DNA from: a halophilic archaeon
GTDB taxonomy: Archaea > Halobacteriota > Halobacteria > Halobacteriales > Haladaptataceae
Length of the DNA stretch: 64,000 nucleotides
Direction: 5' to 3'
Assembly: GCA_003298465.1 (NCBI GenBank)
Contig: QNGA01000010.1
Span: 1-64,000 of the forward strand
The notes under the pieces were generated by a model. That model was not told the origin of the DNA, ran no database searches, and was given only the letters and a program-made list of their open reading frames with translations. Positions 26,133-33,334 of the stretch are shown piece after piece. How positions within the stretch are numbered: position 1 is the stretch's first letter; every line of letters starts with the position of its first letter. A program made the translations under genes and the position numbers.

Positions 26133-26966
26133 TCACCGATCCTCCGGCGGAGCGTCCCACTCCTCGCCATTGTCCCGCGGTTCGTAGCCGATGACCTCGC
26201 GAGCGTGGTCGATATCGAACCAGCGACGGTCGTTGTCGCTGACCCCGTAGAAGACATCGAATTCGACGTCGTCATCCTGTAGACAACACTCGACCTGGTG
26301 GGCCAGATCCCGCCGAGACTGCCACATCGCCTTCATCCGGGCGACCTTCTCCTCGTACTGGTCACTGCCACGCTCCCAGTCACCGTCATCAACGCCGTGT
26401 TCGGCATCGCCATACGGATGGTCGTACTCTTCGTGACGCACTGAACAGATCCGCAGCGAGTAGAATTGCTCCGGAGCGTCGTAGTTCTCGACGTAGTACC
26501 GTCCGATATCCTCGTCGAAGGATTTCGACGAGCCATAGTAGGAGTCCGGGCGCCGGGGAGACGTGTGATCGACAGTGAGATCGAAGCCTTGTTCGTAAAT
26601 CTCGGGACTGAACTCGACCTCGTACATCCCGACTACGTGGTTCGTCGATCCGAAGACGAACTTCGGCACGCCGGCGTCCTTCGCCGCTTCCAGCGTATTG
26701 TACATTCCAATGATGTTGTTCTCGAGCGTTTCTTTCCACGTCCCGTCAGTTTCGGGGTAGCCCGCGAGGTGAACGACGGCGTCTTGATCGTCGAACGCGG
26801 GCCGTATCTCGTCGTAGTTCGATACGTCAGCGACGACGGTGTCGAAGCCCTCTCGGTCCGAACGATTGAGGTACGTAAACTCGTACTCGTCGCGGTCCGC
26901 CAAGTGATCGATAATCGCAGTTCCTACCCGGCCGAACGCTCCAGTGAGGAGGACGTTGGTCGTCAT
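26133..26966 (-). CDS. NAD-dependent epimerase/dehydratase-family sugar dehydrogenase (uronate/aldose dehydrogenase-like)
   Basis: 277 residues of the extended SDR fold. The cofactor motif TGAFGRVG is near residue 8; VVHLAGYPETDGTW, VFGSTNHVVGMYE and the catalytic YYGSSK (Tyr and Lys) follow. The order and spacing resemble uronate dehydrogenase and the haloarchaeal NAD-dependent hexose(-phosphate) dehydrogenase group, which oxidise C1 to a lactone. First gene of the minus-strand run; its promoter is in the 90-base gap shared with the divergent MBL-fold gene. A C1 dehydrogenase for free ribose or another aldose is the likely role, by inference. Confidence 0.8.
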   Translation of the reverse strand: MTTNVLLTGAFGRVGTAIIDHLADRDEYEFTYLNRSDREGFDTVVADVSNYDEIRPAFDDQDAVVHLAGYPETDGTWKETLENNIIGMYNTLEAAKDAGVPKFVFGSTNHVVGMYEVEFSPEIYEQGFDLTVDHTSPRRPDSYYGSSKSFDEDIGRYYVENYDAPEQFYSLRICSVRHEEYDHPYGDAEHGVDDGDWERGSDQYEEKVARMKAMWQSRRDLAHQVECCLQDDDVEFDVFYGVSDNDRRWFDIDHAREVIGYEPRDNGEEWDAPPEDR

Positions 26967-27059
26967 GGCTTACGTGCTATCGTTTCTCACCCCTGCATCA
27001 AAAAGGTTCAGGTGCTAGCGGCAAAATAGTATTATAGCCCGCGTCCACATTCGTGAACG

Positions 27060-27779
27060 ATGCCGTCGGAAACCGAACTCGAATACTACGGCCTATCGTC
27101 GTTCAGCATCGAACACGAGAACACACGCCTACTCGTTGATCCATGGCTTACTGAACCCGAGTGGATCGACGTCGAAATCTCCGACTTCGCCGATGTCGAG
27201 TGTATCTTCGTCACCCACGGTGCCTATGACCATCTCGGAGACACCGTTGCTGTCGCAGAAACGTCCGGCGCCCGGGTGTTCACCGAACCTGCCGTCGCAG
27301 ACCATCTCGTCGACGAAGGGCTACCGTCTGAACAGGTCGAGCGAGTAATCTGGGGTAACGAGTTCGAGATCGACGGTATCGACGTCCGTATCCTCGAGAC
27401 TCGTCACCTCTCGTATTTCGAATCGGCGAACCAGCGACTGTCGGGGATGCCCATCGGATTCCACTTCGAATTCTCAAACAGTAGCCTCTACTACGTAGGA
27501 GATACATCGCTGTTCAGTGACCTCGAACTGTTCGTCGAACAGAACGATCCTGACGTAGTGATGCTTCCCGTGGGTGGCGCTCCGGGGGACCGGGCACCGC
27601 TTCCTCCTCGTGATGCTGCGACGGCTGCATCGTGGTTCGACGTCGAGCGTATCGTACCGGTTCACTACGTCCCTGGCAGCGATGAAGTAGACGAATTCGA
27701 GACCGAACTGACCGCTCGCACTGACGGTGACCACCCGTCCGTTACCGAGTTAGACGTGAACGAGCGACTCGAACTCTGA
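27060..27779 (+). CDS. MBL-fold hydrolase, UlaG-like, with altered metal motif
   Basis: 239 residues. Metallo-beta-lactamase fold: LLVDPWLTE, then VTHGAYDHLGD where the usual HxHxDH reads H-G-A-Y-D-H, so the second His is Ala. Later ligands remain: ETRHLSYFE (His), YYVGDTSLF (Asp) and VPVHYVPG (His). The UlaG group hydrolyses sugar lactones among others. TATA-like box at about 27031-27037, leaderless ATG 27060. Placed divergently to the aldose dehydrogenase-like gene, it is a candidate lactonase; with one ligand missing, mononuclear chemistry or another function must be kept open. Confidence 0.8.
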   Translation: MPSETELEYYGLSSFSIEHENTRLLVDPWLTEPEWIDVEISDFADVECIFVTHGAYDHLGDTVAVAETSGARVFTEPAVADHLVDEGLPSEQVERVIWGNEFEIDGIDVRILETRHLSYFESANQRLSGMPIGFHFEFSNSSLYYVGDTSLFSDLELFVEQNDPDVVMLPVGGAPGDRAPLPPRDAATAASWFDVERIVPVHYVPGSDEVDEFETELTARTDGDHPSVTELDVNERLEL

Positions 27780-27804
27780 TTCGAGGACGGTCCGGAACCG
27801 TCGC

Positions 27805-28908
27805 TTAGATGCGGAACTCCTCGAGTGCGTCTCGTTTGAGCTCCACACCGTGGCCGCTACGGTCCGGAAGCTGAATCATCCCGTCCTCGGGCTCGATCGG
27901 ATATTCGAGGACGTCGTCGAACGCCTTGACGTCCGAGTCCCTGTAGAAGTACTCGATCCAGAGTCCGTTCTCGATGGCCGCGAGGAGCTGGATGTGAAGA
28001 TCCCAGTTGTAGTGAGGTGCAACGGGAATGTCGTGACACGCGGCCATGTTGGCGACGCGCATCCACTCGGTGACTCCACCGACGACCGTTACGTCGGGCT
28101 GAATGACTTCGACGGCATCTTCACGGAGCAGGTCGGCAAAGCCGTACCGACTGAACTCGAGCTCTCCACCGGCGACGGCGTACTCGAGCGATTCGTTAAC
28201 CTCGCTGTAGAGGTCGAGACTGTCGGGCATGACCGGCTCCTCGATGAAGTACGGGTCGTACTCATCGAACGCTCGGCACGATCGCACCGCCTCCTGTTTG
28301 TTCTTCCACTTCCCGTTCGCGTCCATGAGAAGGGTGCGATTCGGCCCGATCGCCTCACGTGCCACCCGAACCCGTTCGACCTCCTCTTCCAGCGGTTGCC
28401 GGCCGACCTTCATCTTTACCACGTCGTGGCCGCGGTCGACGTAGCGTTCCATCTCCTCGCGAAGCCCTTCGAGCCCCTTGTCCTCCCGGTAGTATCCGCC
28501 ACTAGCGTATGCGGGAACTTCTTCGGCGTGACCACCGAGGAGTTTGTAGAGCGGCATGTCCGCGGCCTTCGCCTTGATATCCCAGAGAGCGATGTCGATA
28601 CAGGAGATCGCGCGCAGCATCACGCCTTTACGACCGATCTGTACCGTCCCATCGAACATCTCTCGCCAGAGGCGTGCGGTGTCGCGCGGATCTTCACCCT
28701 CTATCATTGGGGCGAGGACGTCTTCGACAGCCTTGGCGACGACGTCCGCACCGCCGTAACCGAGCGTGTATCCCACGCCTTCGGTACCGTCTTCTGTTCG
28801 AACGTAGACGATCGCGTGATCTCGCTGTTCGACGACGCGAGTTGCGAACGCGACGGGCTCTTCGAGGGGGATCGATACGGCAAAGCTTTCGACTTCTGTA
28901 ACTTTCAT
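27805..28908 (-). CDS. Enolase-superfamily sugar-acid dehydratase (mandelate racemase group)
   Basis: 367 residues. Catalytic pieces in order: VVKMKVG (the KxK bases), LLMDANG (metal Asp), YFIEEPV (metal Glu), AGGELEF (metal Glu), then VIQPDVT and APHYNWDLH (Asp-His dyad side). N-terminal capping domain is complete (MKVTEVESFAVSIPL). Such enzymes dehydrate aldonates to 2-keto-3-deoxy acids. It forms a minus-strand run with the FAH-family and SDR genes upstream, the classical partners of the diketo-hydrolase route. Substrate not predictable from sequence. Confidence 0.88.
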   Translation of the reverse strand: MKVTEVESFAVSIPLEEPVAFATRVVEQRDHAIVYVRTEDGTEGVGYTLGYGGADVVAKAVEDVLAPMIEGEDPRDTARLWREMFDGTVQIGRKGVMLRAISCIDIALWDIKAKAADMPLYKLLGGHAEEVPAYASGGYYREDKGLEGLREEMERYVDRGHDVVKMKVGRQPLEEEVERVRVAREAIGPNRTLLMDANGKWKNKQEAVRSCRAFDEYDPYFIEEPVMPDSLDLYSEVNESLEYAVAGGELEFSRYGFADLLREDAVEVIQPDVTVVGGVTEWMRVANMAACHDIPVAPHYNWDLHIQLLAAIENGLWIEYFYRDSDVKAFDDVLEYPIEPEDGMIQLPDRSGHGVELKRDALEEFRI

Positions 28909-28959
28909 GGTTGGATTCTCTGTTTCGATTGTTCGGGTCGATCGTTCATCGGTGTTTAT

Positions 28960-29778
28960 TTAGACAACATCAGCGACAACGCTACCAACACCGTCGACTT
29001 CGGCGCGAACCTCGTCGTCCGGTGTTATGTGAACTGCTCCTGGCGTCCCGGTGGAGATAACGTCGCCTGGCTCGAGCGTCATCACCTTGGAGTGGAACGA
29101 AACCAGTTCTCGTGGCGGCGTCATCATGTTTCGCACGCCGTTCTCGGCGACAACTTCGTCGTTGCGTATCGTCCGAACTGTAAGATCATCGAGCAAGCCC
29201 ACCTCGTCGGTCGTAAGCAGCGATGGTCCGAAAACGAGGAAAGTGTCGAAGCTTTTCGCCCGGGTCAGGAACCGCGGGTTCCGGTTCAATATGTCTTCAG
29301 CCGTCATGTCGATGACGGGAAGATATCCTGCGATGACGTCGTCCACTTCGTTCTTGGCGAGATTCGAGCATGTGCGCCCGATGACGACCGCGAGTTCGGC
29401 TTCGGCGGTTACGTGGTCAGTGACGTCCGTCGGCGGAAGCCGAATCGGACCGTCTGGACCCGTCACGGACGACGCAGGTTTCATGAAGCTCGCCGGTTCG
29501 GTGGGACGGTCCTCGTCCAAGTCTGCAGCGTGGTCCGCATAATTCAGCCCGATTCCCCAGAGCTTGCCCGGGCGTTCCAGCGGTGCTGTGATCGACAGCT
29601 CCGCTGCCGACGTGCGCTGTGCGACAGCGTCATCTGGCGTCGGCAGGTCACCAGAGGCCGCTCGTGGAAGCGCGTCTTCGACGGAGGTGAGCGATGGGTC
29701 CGCAGACGAGAGCGGGACGAACCCGTCTTCGTCGCCGAGTAACGGCGTACCATCTGTCGTGCGTGCTAATCGAGGCAT
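28960..29778 (-). CDS. Fumarylacetoacetate hydrolase-family protein
   Basis: About 272 residues. Family motifs: WGIGLNYADHA, FMKPASSVTGPDGPI, EAELAVVIGR (metal Glu pair), DMTAEDILNRNPRFLTRAKSFDTF-type region (KSFDTF), and GDVISTGTPG near the C-terminus. FAH proteins cleave C-C bonds of diketo acids with Mg2+ or Ca2+; next to an aldonate dehydratase and an SDR the expected substrate is a 2,4-diketo-3-deoxy sugar acid, giving pyruvate and a hydroxy acid. ATG 29778 was used since the longer form would overlap the SDR stop codon. Confidence 0.88.
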   Translation of the reverse strand: MPRLARTTDGTPLLGDEDGFVPLSSADPSLTSVEDALPRAASGDLPTPDDAVAQRTSAAELSITAPLERPGKLWGIGLNYADHAADLDEDRPTEPASFMKPASSVTGPDGPIRLPPTDVTDHVTAEAELAVVIGRTCSNLAKNEVDDVIAGYLPVIDMTAEDILNRNPRFLTRAKSFDTFLVFGPSLLTTDEVGLLDDLTVRTIRNDEVVAENGVRNMMTPPRELVSFHSKVMTLEPGDVISTGTPGAVHITPDDEVRAEVDGVGSVVADVV

Positions 29779-29785
29779 GCGCTCG

Positions 29786-30577
29786 TTAGAGGTTTGAAGC
29801 TCCCTGCCCACCGTCGACAGGAATCGCAGTTCCGTTGACGAAACTCGACTGTTCGGAGCTGAGGAACGCGACTACCTCGCCCAGTTCCATCGGATCCCCG
29901 ATACGGCCGAGCGGGTTTCCTTCTCCTTTCGCGGCCAATCCTTCCTCGTAGGAATCGTATTCCCCGCGCTCGACGGCGTCCTCGATGAGTTCCTGTTGGC
30001 GTGCGGTCTCGTGAGGTGCAGGGAGAACGGCGTTTGCCCGCACCTCCGGTGCCAGTTCTTTCGATAGCGTCTTTTCGAGACCGACGACGCTCATGCGAAC
30101 CGAGTTCGAGAGCACGAGTGAACCGATCGCTTCCTTGACGCTACGGGAGGTGATGGTGACAATCGTACCGCCGTTGCCTTCGCGAAGCGGGTCCGCAGCT
30201 TCGCGAACGAGGCGGACGACGCTCATCACGAGCAGATCGTAGGCGTCGTACCAGTCTTCGTCGGTCATTTCGAGGAACGGACCACTCGGTGGTCCGCCCG
30301 AGTTCGTTACGAGGTGGTCGAGTCCTCCGAACGTATCGACGGTGCGGTCGACAAGCCGTTCGATGTCGTCCGGAGCCGTGAGATCCGCTCGTACTCCAAC
30401 GACTTCGCCGTCGGCGACGTCTCGAACGTCTTCGACGGCGTCTTCGAGTCGGTCTTCGTCACGACCGTTGATGACGACGTTTGCCCCTTCGCTTGCGAGT
30501 GCTTTTGCTGCAGCTTTTCCGAGGCCGCTACTGGATGCCGCAACCAGAGCGGTATGCCCATCTATTCCATAGTCCAT
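29786..30577 (-). CDS. Short-chain dehydrogenase/reductase with non-canonical active site
   Basis: 263 residues. The nucleotide-binding motif AASSSGLGKAAA near residue 10 and NSGGPPSGPF are those of a known atypical SDR group. Where classical enzymes have YxxxK, this one reads LVLSNSVRMSVVGLEKTL, so Tyr and Lys are replaced (Leu and Val at aligned positions). The C-terminal VNGTAIPVDGG is standard. First gene of the SDR-FAH-dehydratase run; the expected step is oxidation of a 2-keto-3-deoxy acid. ATG 30577 is preferred to 30595; an A/T-rich box (tttttat) lies about 30 bases upstream. Confidence 0.85.
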   Translation of the reverse strand: MDYGIDGHTALVAASSSGLGKAAAKALASEGANVVINGRDEDRLEDAVEDVRDVADGEVVGVRADLTAPDDIERLVDRTVDTFGGLDHLVTNSGGPPSGPFLEMTDEDWYDAYDLLVMSVVRLVREAADPLREGNGGTIVTITSRSVKEAIGSLVLSNSVRMSVVGLEKTLSKELAPEVRANAVLPAPHETARQQELIEDAVERGEYDSYEEGLAAKGEGNPLGRIGDPMELGEVVAFLSSEQSSFVNGTAIPVDGGQGASNL

Positions 30578-30644
30578 CGTTAGCAGTGGGGACATCGGAC
30601 ACCGACGGGATAAAAATTTCCCCTACGAAATGGTGGTTAGGTAA

Positions 30645-30659
30645 TTTAGCGATGCTTAC
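30645..30659 (-). promoter_or_regulatory. Partial IclR operator upstream of the SDR promoter
   Basis: TTTAGCGATGCTTAC matches 11 of 15 positions of the stronger site at 30738. It sits upstream of the SDR TATA-like box and could let the divergent IclR regulator control the SDR-FAH-dehydratase operon. Confidence 0.4.
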
Positions 30660-30730
30660 AGCCTGTTTCGAGAGCCCGGGTTTTTGAGTTCAGATACTAC
30701 GTCTGATTTATACTGAAATGCTGCACTGGG

Positions 30731-30759
30731 AAGATTGTTTAGCAAAGCTAAATAATCTT
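30731..30759. promoter_or_regulatory. Palindromic operator of the IclR regulator
   Basis: A 29-base near-perfect palindrome with core TTTAGCAAAGCTAAA (30738-30752); each 13-base arm matches its partner at 12 positions. It lies immediately upstream of or over the promoter of the IclR gene (start 30788), and the core recurs at 31552-31568 with identical spacing. Autoregulation and control of the divergent operon are likely. Confidence 0.7.
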
Positions 30760-30787
30760 TATGTGGGTGAATGCCAATCGGGCAACT

Positions 30788-31549
30788 ATGAAACAAGCAA
30801 AGAACCCCGTGATGGCCGTGGAAACTACTACCCGTATACTGAATCTAATACACGAGCGTAACGGAGCCAGGATAAGCGAAATCGCGGAACAGCTCGATAC
30901 AACCCGAGCTACGGTACACAACCACCTTTCGACCCTCGAACAGGCTGAACTGGTCGTCAAAGAGGGGAACGAGTATCAGCTTGGCCTCCGGTTCTTCACC
31001 TTCGGTGAGCACACCAAAAACCAGCAGACGATTCTCAACATTGGCGCTGCAGAGGTGGACAAACTCGCCGAAGAGACGGGTGAACTTGGCAACCTTCTCG
31101 TCGAGGAACACGGCCGAGGAATATATTTGCACCGTGCGAAAGGAGAGAACGCACTTTCACTGGACACTGGCGTTGGCTCCCGCGTCTACCTCCATCAGAC
31201 TGGCCTCGGTAAAGCGATTTTAGCTCATCTCCCGGAGGAGTACGTGACCGAGATCGTTGACCAACACGGCCTTGCACCGAGTACCGAAAACACGGTTAGC
31301 AATCGCGAGGAGCTTTTCGAGACACTCGAAGACGTGCGAGAGCGAGGATACGCTTACGATATGGAAGAAAGAGCAAAAGGCATTCGCTGCGTGGCTGCGC
31401 CAGTCATCACGAACGATGACCGGATCCAGGGTGCCGTCAGCGTGGCAGGCCCAGCAAGTCGTATGGAAGGAGACCGTCTACACGATACTATCCCCGAACT
31501 CGTCACTCGTGCTGCGAACGTCATCGGAATCAATCTCTCGTACTCGTAG
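30788..31549 (+). CDS. IclR-family transcription regulator (1)
   Basis: 253 residues. N-terminal winged helix-turn-helix, about 10-65 (ETTTRILNLIHE, ISEIAEQLDTTRATVHNHLSTL), then the IclR effector domain, about 85-250 (LVEEHGRGIYLHRAKGEN, HQTGLGKAILAHLPEEYV, KGIRCVAAPVI, GAVSVAGPASRMEGD). IclR proteins respond to small carbon compounds and control catabolic operons. Start at ATG 30788 rather than 30761, because the latter lies inside the promoter/operator. It is divergent from the SDR-FAH-dehydratase operon and is its probable regulator. A paralogue is at 53735. Confidence 0.9.
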   Translation: MKQAKNPVMAVETTTRILNLIHERNGARISEIAEQLDTTRATVHNHLSTLEQAELVVKEGNEYQLGLRFFTFGEHTKNQQTILNIGAAEVDKLAEETGELGNLLVEEHGRGIYLHRAKGENALSLDTGVGSRVYLHQTGLGKAILAHLPEEYVTEIVDQHGLAPSTENTVSNREELFETLEDVRERGYAYDMEERAKGIRCVAAPVITNDDRIQGAVSVAGPASRMEGDRLHDTIPELVTRAANVIGINLSYS

Positions 31550-31570
31550 AAATTTAGGAGAGCTAAATTT
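31550..31570. promoter_or_regulatory. Second full IclR-type palindrome, just after the regulator gene
   Basis: AAATTTAG-5-CTAAATTT, arms of eight bases with a five-base centre. Its core matches the site at 30738 in 13 of 15 positions. It lies directly after the IclR stop codon. It could be a second operator for DNA looping or, less likely, a transcription terminator, since no T-run follows. Confidence 0.55.
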
Positions 31571-31991
31571 GGTTCGGCTCGACGTCTCGTCTTCAGGCAC
31601 GGACTTCCCCTTACCCTCCTTGGCCATGCGCCAGATTGCATTACAATTCTAATTCTGTAATCCCTTCGGAAGAGAAGGTCGACGACGCCAAGATGTACTA
31701 TGGGACCGCTAGAAGTGGTTCAATACGAGCCCTAAGGGAGCGTTGGGAGATCGAAAACGGCACGAATGCGGTGAAAACTGAAGGTCAGGTCAGAGGCAGG
31801 AAGGAGAGTACGACGAGTCGAACTCGCCGAGCGAACCACAGTAAACCAGGGAGCGGCCTCGGTAGCAACGTCCAGTCAGTCGTCCTGTCAAGTGGAACTA
31901 CTGTCGAACAGCCGTCATCTATAGCGCACTGAGTAAGGGTTTTCACCGAAACCAACGTCTGTCGACTGACGTACCACAGAGAGGTGGTTAC

Positions 31992-32048
31992 CTGAGGGGA
32001 CTGTTTGGAGTGATCGGCGACAGAACAGCGATACAACAGGCCCCTCAG
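31992..32048. repeat. Imperfect inverted repeat with 14-base arms
   Basis: CTGAGGGGACTGTT (31992-32005) and AACAGGCCCCTCAG (32035-32048) are inverted copies with one mismatch and a 29-base centre. Such a structure can be a pair of abutting element ends, a hairpin, or a protein-binding dyad. No target-site duplication was recognised. Confidence 0.5.
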
Positions 32049-32182
32049 AAGTCAGGCCACTCCAACCACAGTCGCTGGTTCGATCCTGACCGCTTCGAAT
32101 CGGTTGTGTTTCCGACCGAAACTAACCGTTCGCTGGCGGTAGGGGGTTTCGTGCTTCCCCAAGGGCGGCGGCCCGGCAAATA

Positions 32183-32234
32183 CCACTTCCGCTTATGGAT
32201 ATAACCGGAAGTGGCAGACACACCACCACTTCCG
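32183..32234. repeat. Inverted CCACTTCCG repeat around a TATA-like box, plus a third copy
   Basis: CCACTTCCG (32183-32191) and its complement CGGAAGTGG (32206-32214) flank a TATA-like TTATGGATATAA; a third, direct copy is at 32226-32234. The same nine bases also precede a TATA-like box at 12486. Looks like an operator/promoter unit, though no gene is seen directly downstream. Confidence 0.5.
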
Positions 32235-32298
32235 ATGAAACCACCTGCAACAGGGTTCGTGCCCCTCGAAAACGGCAGCCTCGATATTTATAAACCGT

Positions 32299-32329
32299 AT
32301 ATTGCAATATCAAATCTCCGATCGGAGAT
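32299..32329. repeat. Two adjacent perfect palindromes
   Basis: ATATTGCAATAT at 32299-32310 (12 bases) and ATCTCCGATCGGAGAT at 32314-32329 (16 bases), three bases apart. Both are perfect. Possible regulator sites or part of a lost element. Confidence 0.5.
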
Positions 32330-33334
32330 GTTGAGACTACAGCGGGTTTGGAGGGTCGTTGATACGTGGCATCGGCCGAATTTCTGAACGAGAACTGCTG
32401 TGGAGAGGTTCTCAAGCGTCAACTCCCGTCGTGCTATCGACCCTTTCTGAGATTTCCTGCGTCCACCATCAGCGTTGCACTTAGCGATCGCGTTTGACCA
32501 GGCTGAGCGAGTGTCTCGGATTTCGGTCTCTTTCTTCAACACGTGTTATTGGCCGTCACGATAGGGTAGAGTTCGGAAACGGGTTGACGCACTCGTCACT
32601 GACGAACTTATCTACTACCTCATCCCGGATTGGTGCGCGGTGCTGTAACACGGGCCAGGAAAGGTAGATCGAATGACGGTAGTCGCGCCCCGATATGCTC
32701 AAGCAATTGTGATGAATGTCCTCTTGTTAGTCTGGGAAGCAATACGCACAAAGCGTCTCGGTTTTGGATCGATAATTATCGAAAGGGCGCCATCGGCAGA
32801 GTGAGCACGATCGTTTATCTCCCTAGTGAAACGCCACCTGGCGGTCAATGAACTCCTAACTCCCCGTCTCAATTTGGAACGAGGGCGTCGACCGAGGAGA
32901 CGACCACTGACGGGTCGATGGAGGATTCAGCTACCTTGCTGATGCACTGTCTGCATCGAGAGCAGTTTCGACTACTGTCTGGTCCCGTAATCGAGGATAT
33001 ATCAGTTGTTCTCGTAATAAGATTCGATAACATTTCTCCGTTCGTCATTACCGCCGGGTACTGCCGGGAGTTGGTACCCTCGAAGTCGACGCCGACGGTG
33101 CCAGGAGTGACGTTTCGTGGCACTCGCTATCACCGCGGTGGAGTCGTCTCGAAATACGATTACTGGCCGCTCCCGTCGTTGAGGACGGACGTCGAAGGAG
33201 ATGACCGAATACCCTCACTCGCCGGGAGATGGTTCACGATCGGAGGGCCGTCTGTGAATCGGCCGACGGGCAGCCAAGTAGCACGTTGGTGGCCATTACT
33301 CATAATTATCCCGAGGGTGAAACGACGACGTCAC

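Larger units (their letters stand above)
31571..33334. other. Long dyad-rich gap without genes
   Basis: About 1.76 kb. No frame resembles a known protein. Several inverted repeats are clustered between 31992 and 32329 (listed separately). The last part holds the promoter of the permease gene (cataattatc, about 33300-33309). The composition changes here from moderate to high GC. It may be an insertion scar or a regulatory/replication-related region; the sequence does not decide. Confidence 0.4.

Noticed and set aside
27850..29742. 630-codon plus-strand frame across the dehydratase and FAH genes
   Set aside because: Antisense to two firmly identified genes; typical mirror frame of GC-rich haloarchaeal DNA.
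31550..31570. Dyad after the IclR gene as intrinsic terminator
   Set aside because: The core matches the operator at 30738 at 13 of 15 positions and no T-run follows, so an operator is the better reading.
31636..32204. Several short plus-strand frames after the IclR gene
   Set aside because: They lie over inverted repeats, change frame repeatedly and match no family that I know.
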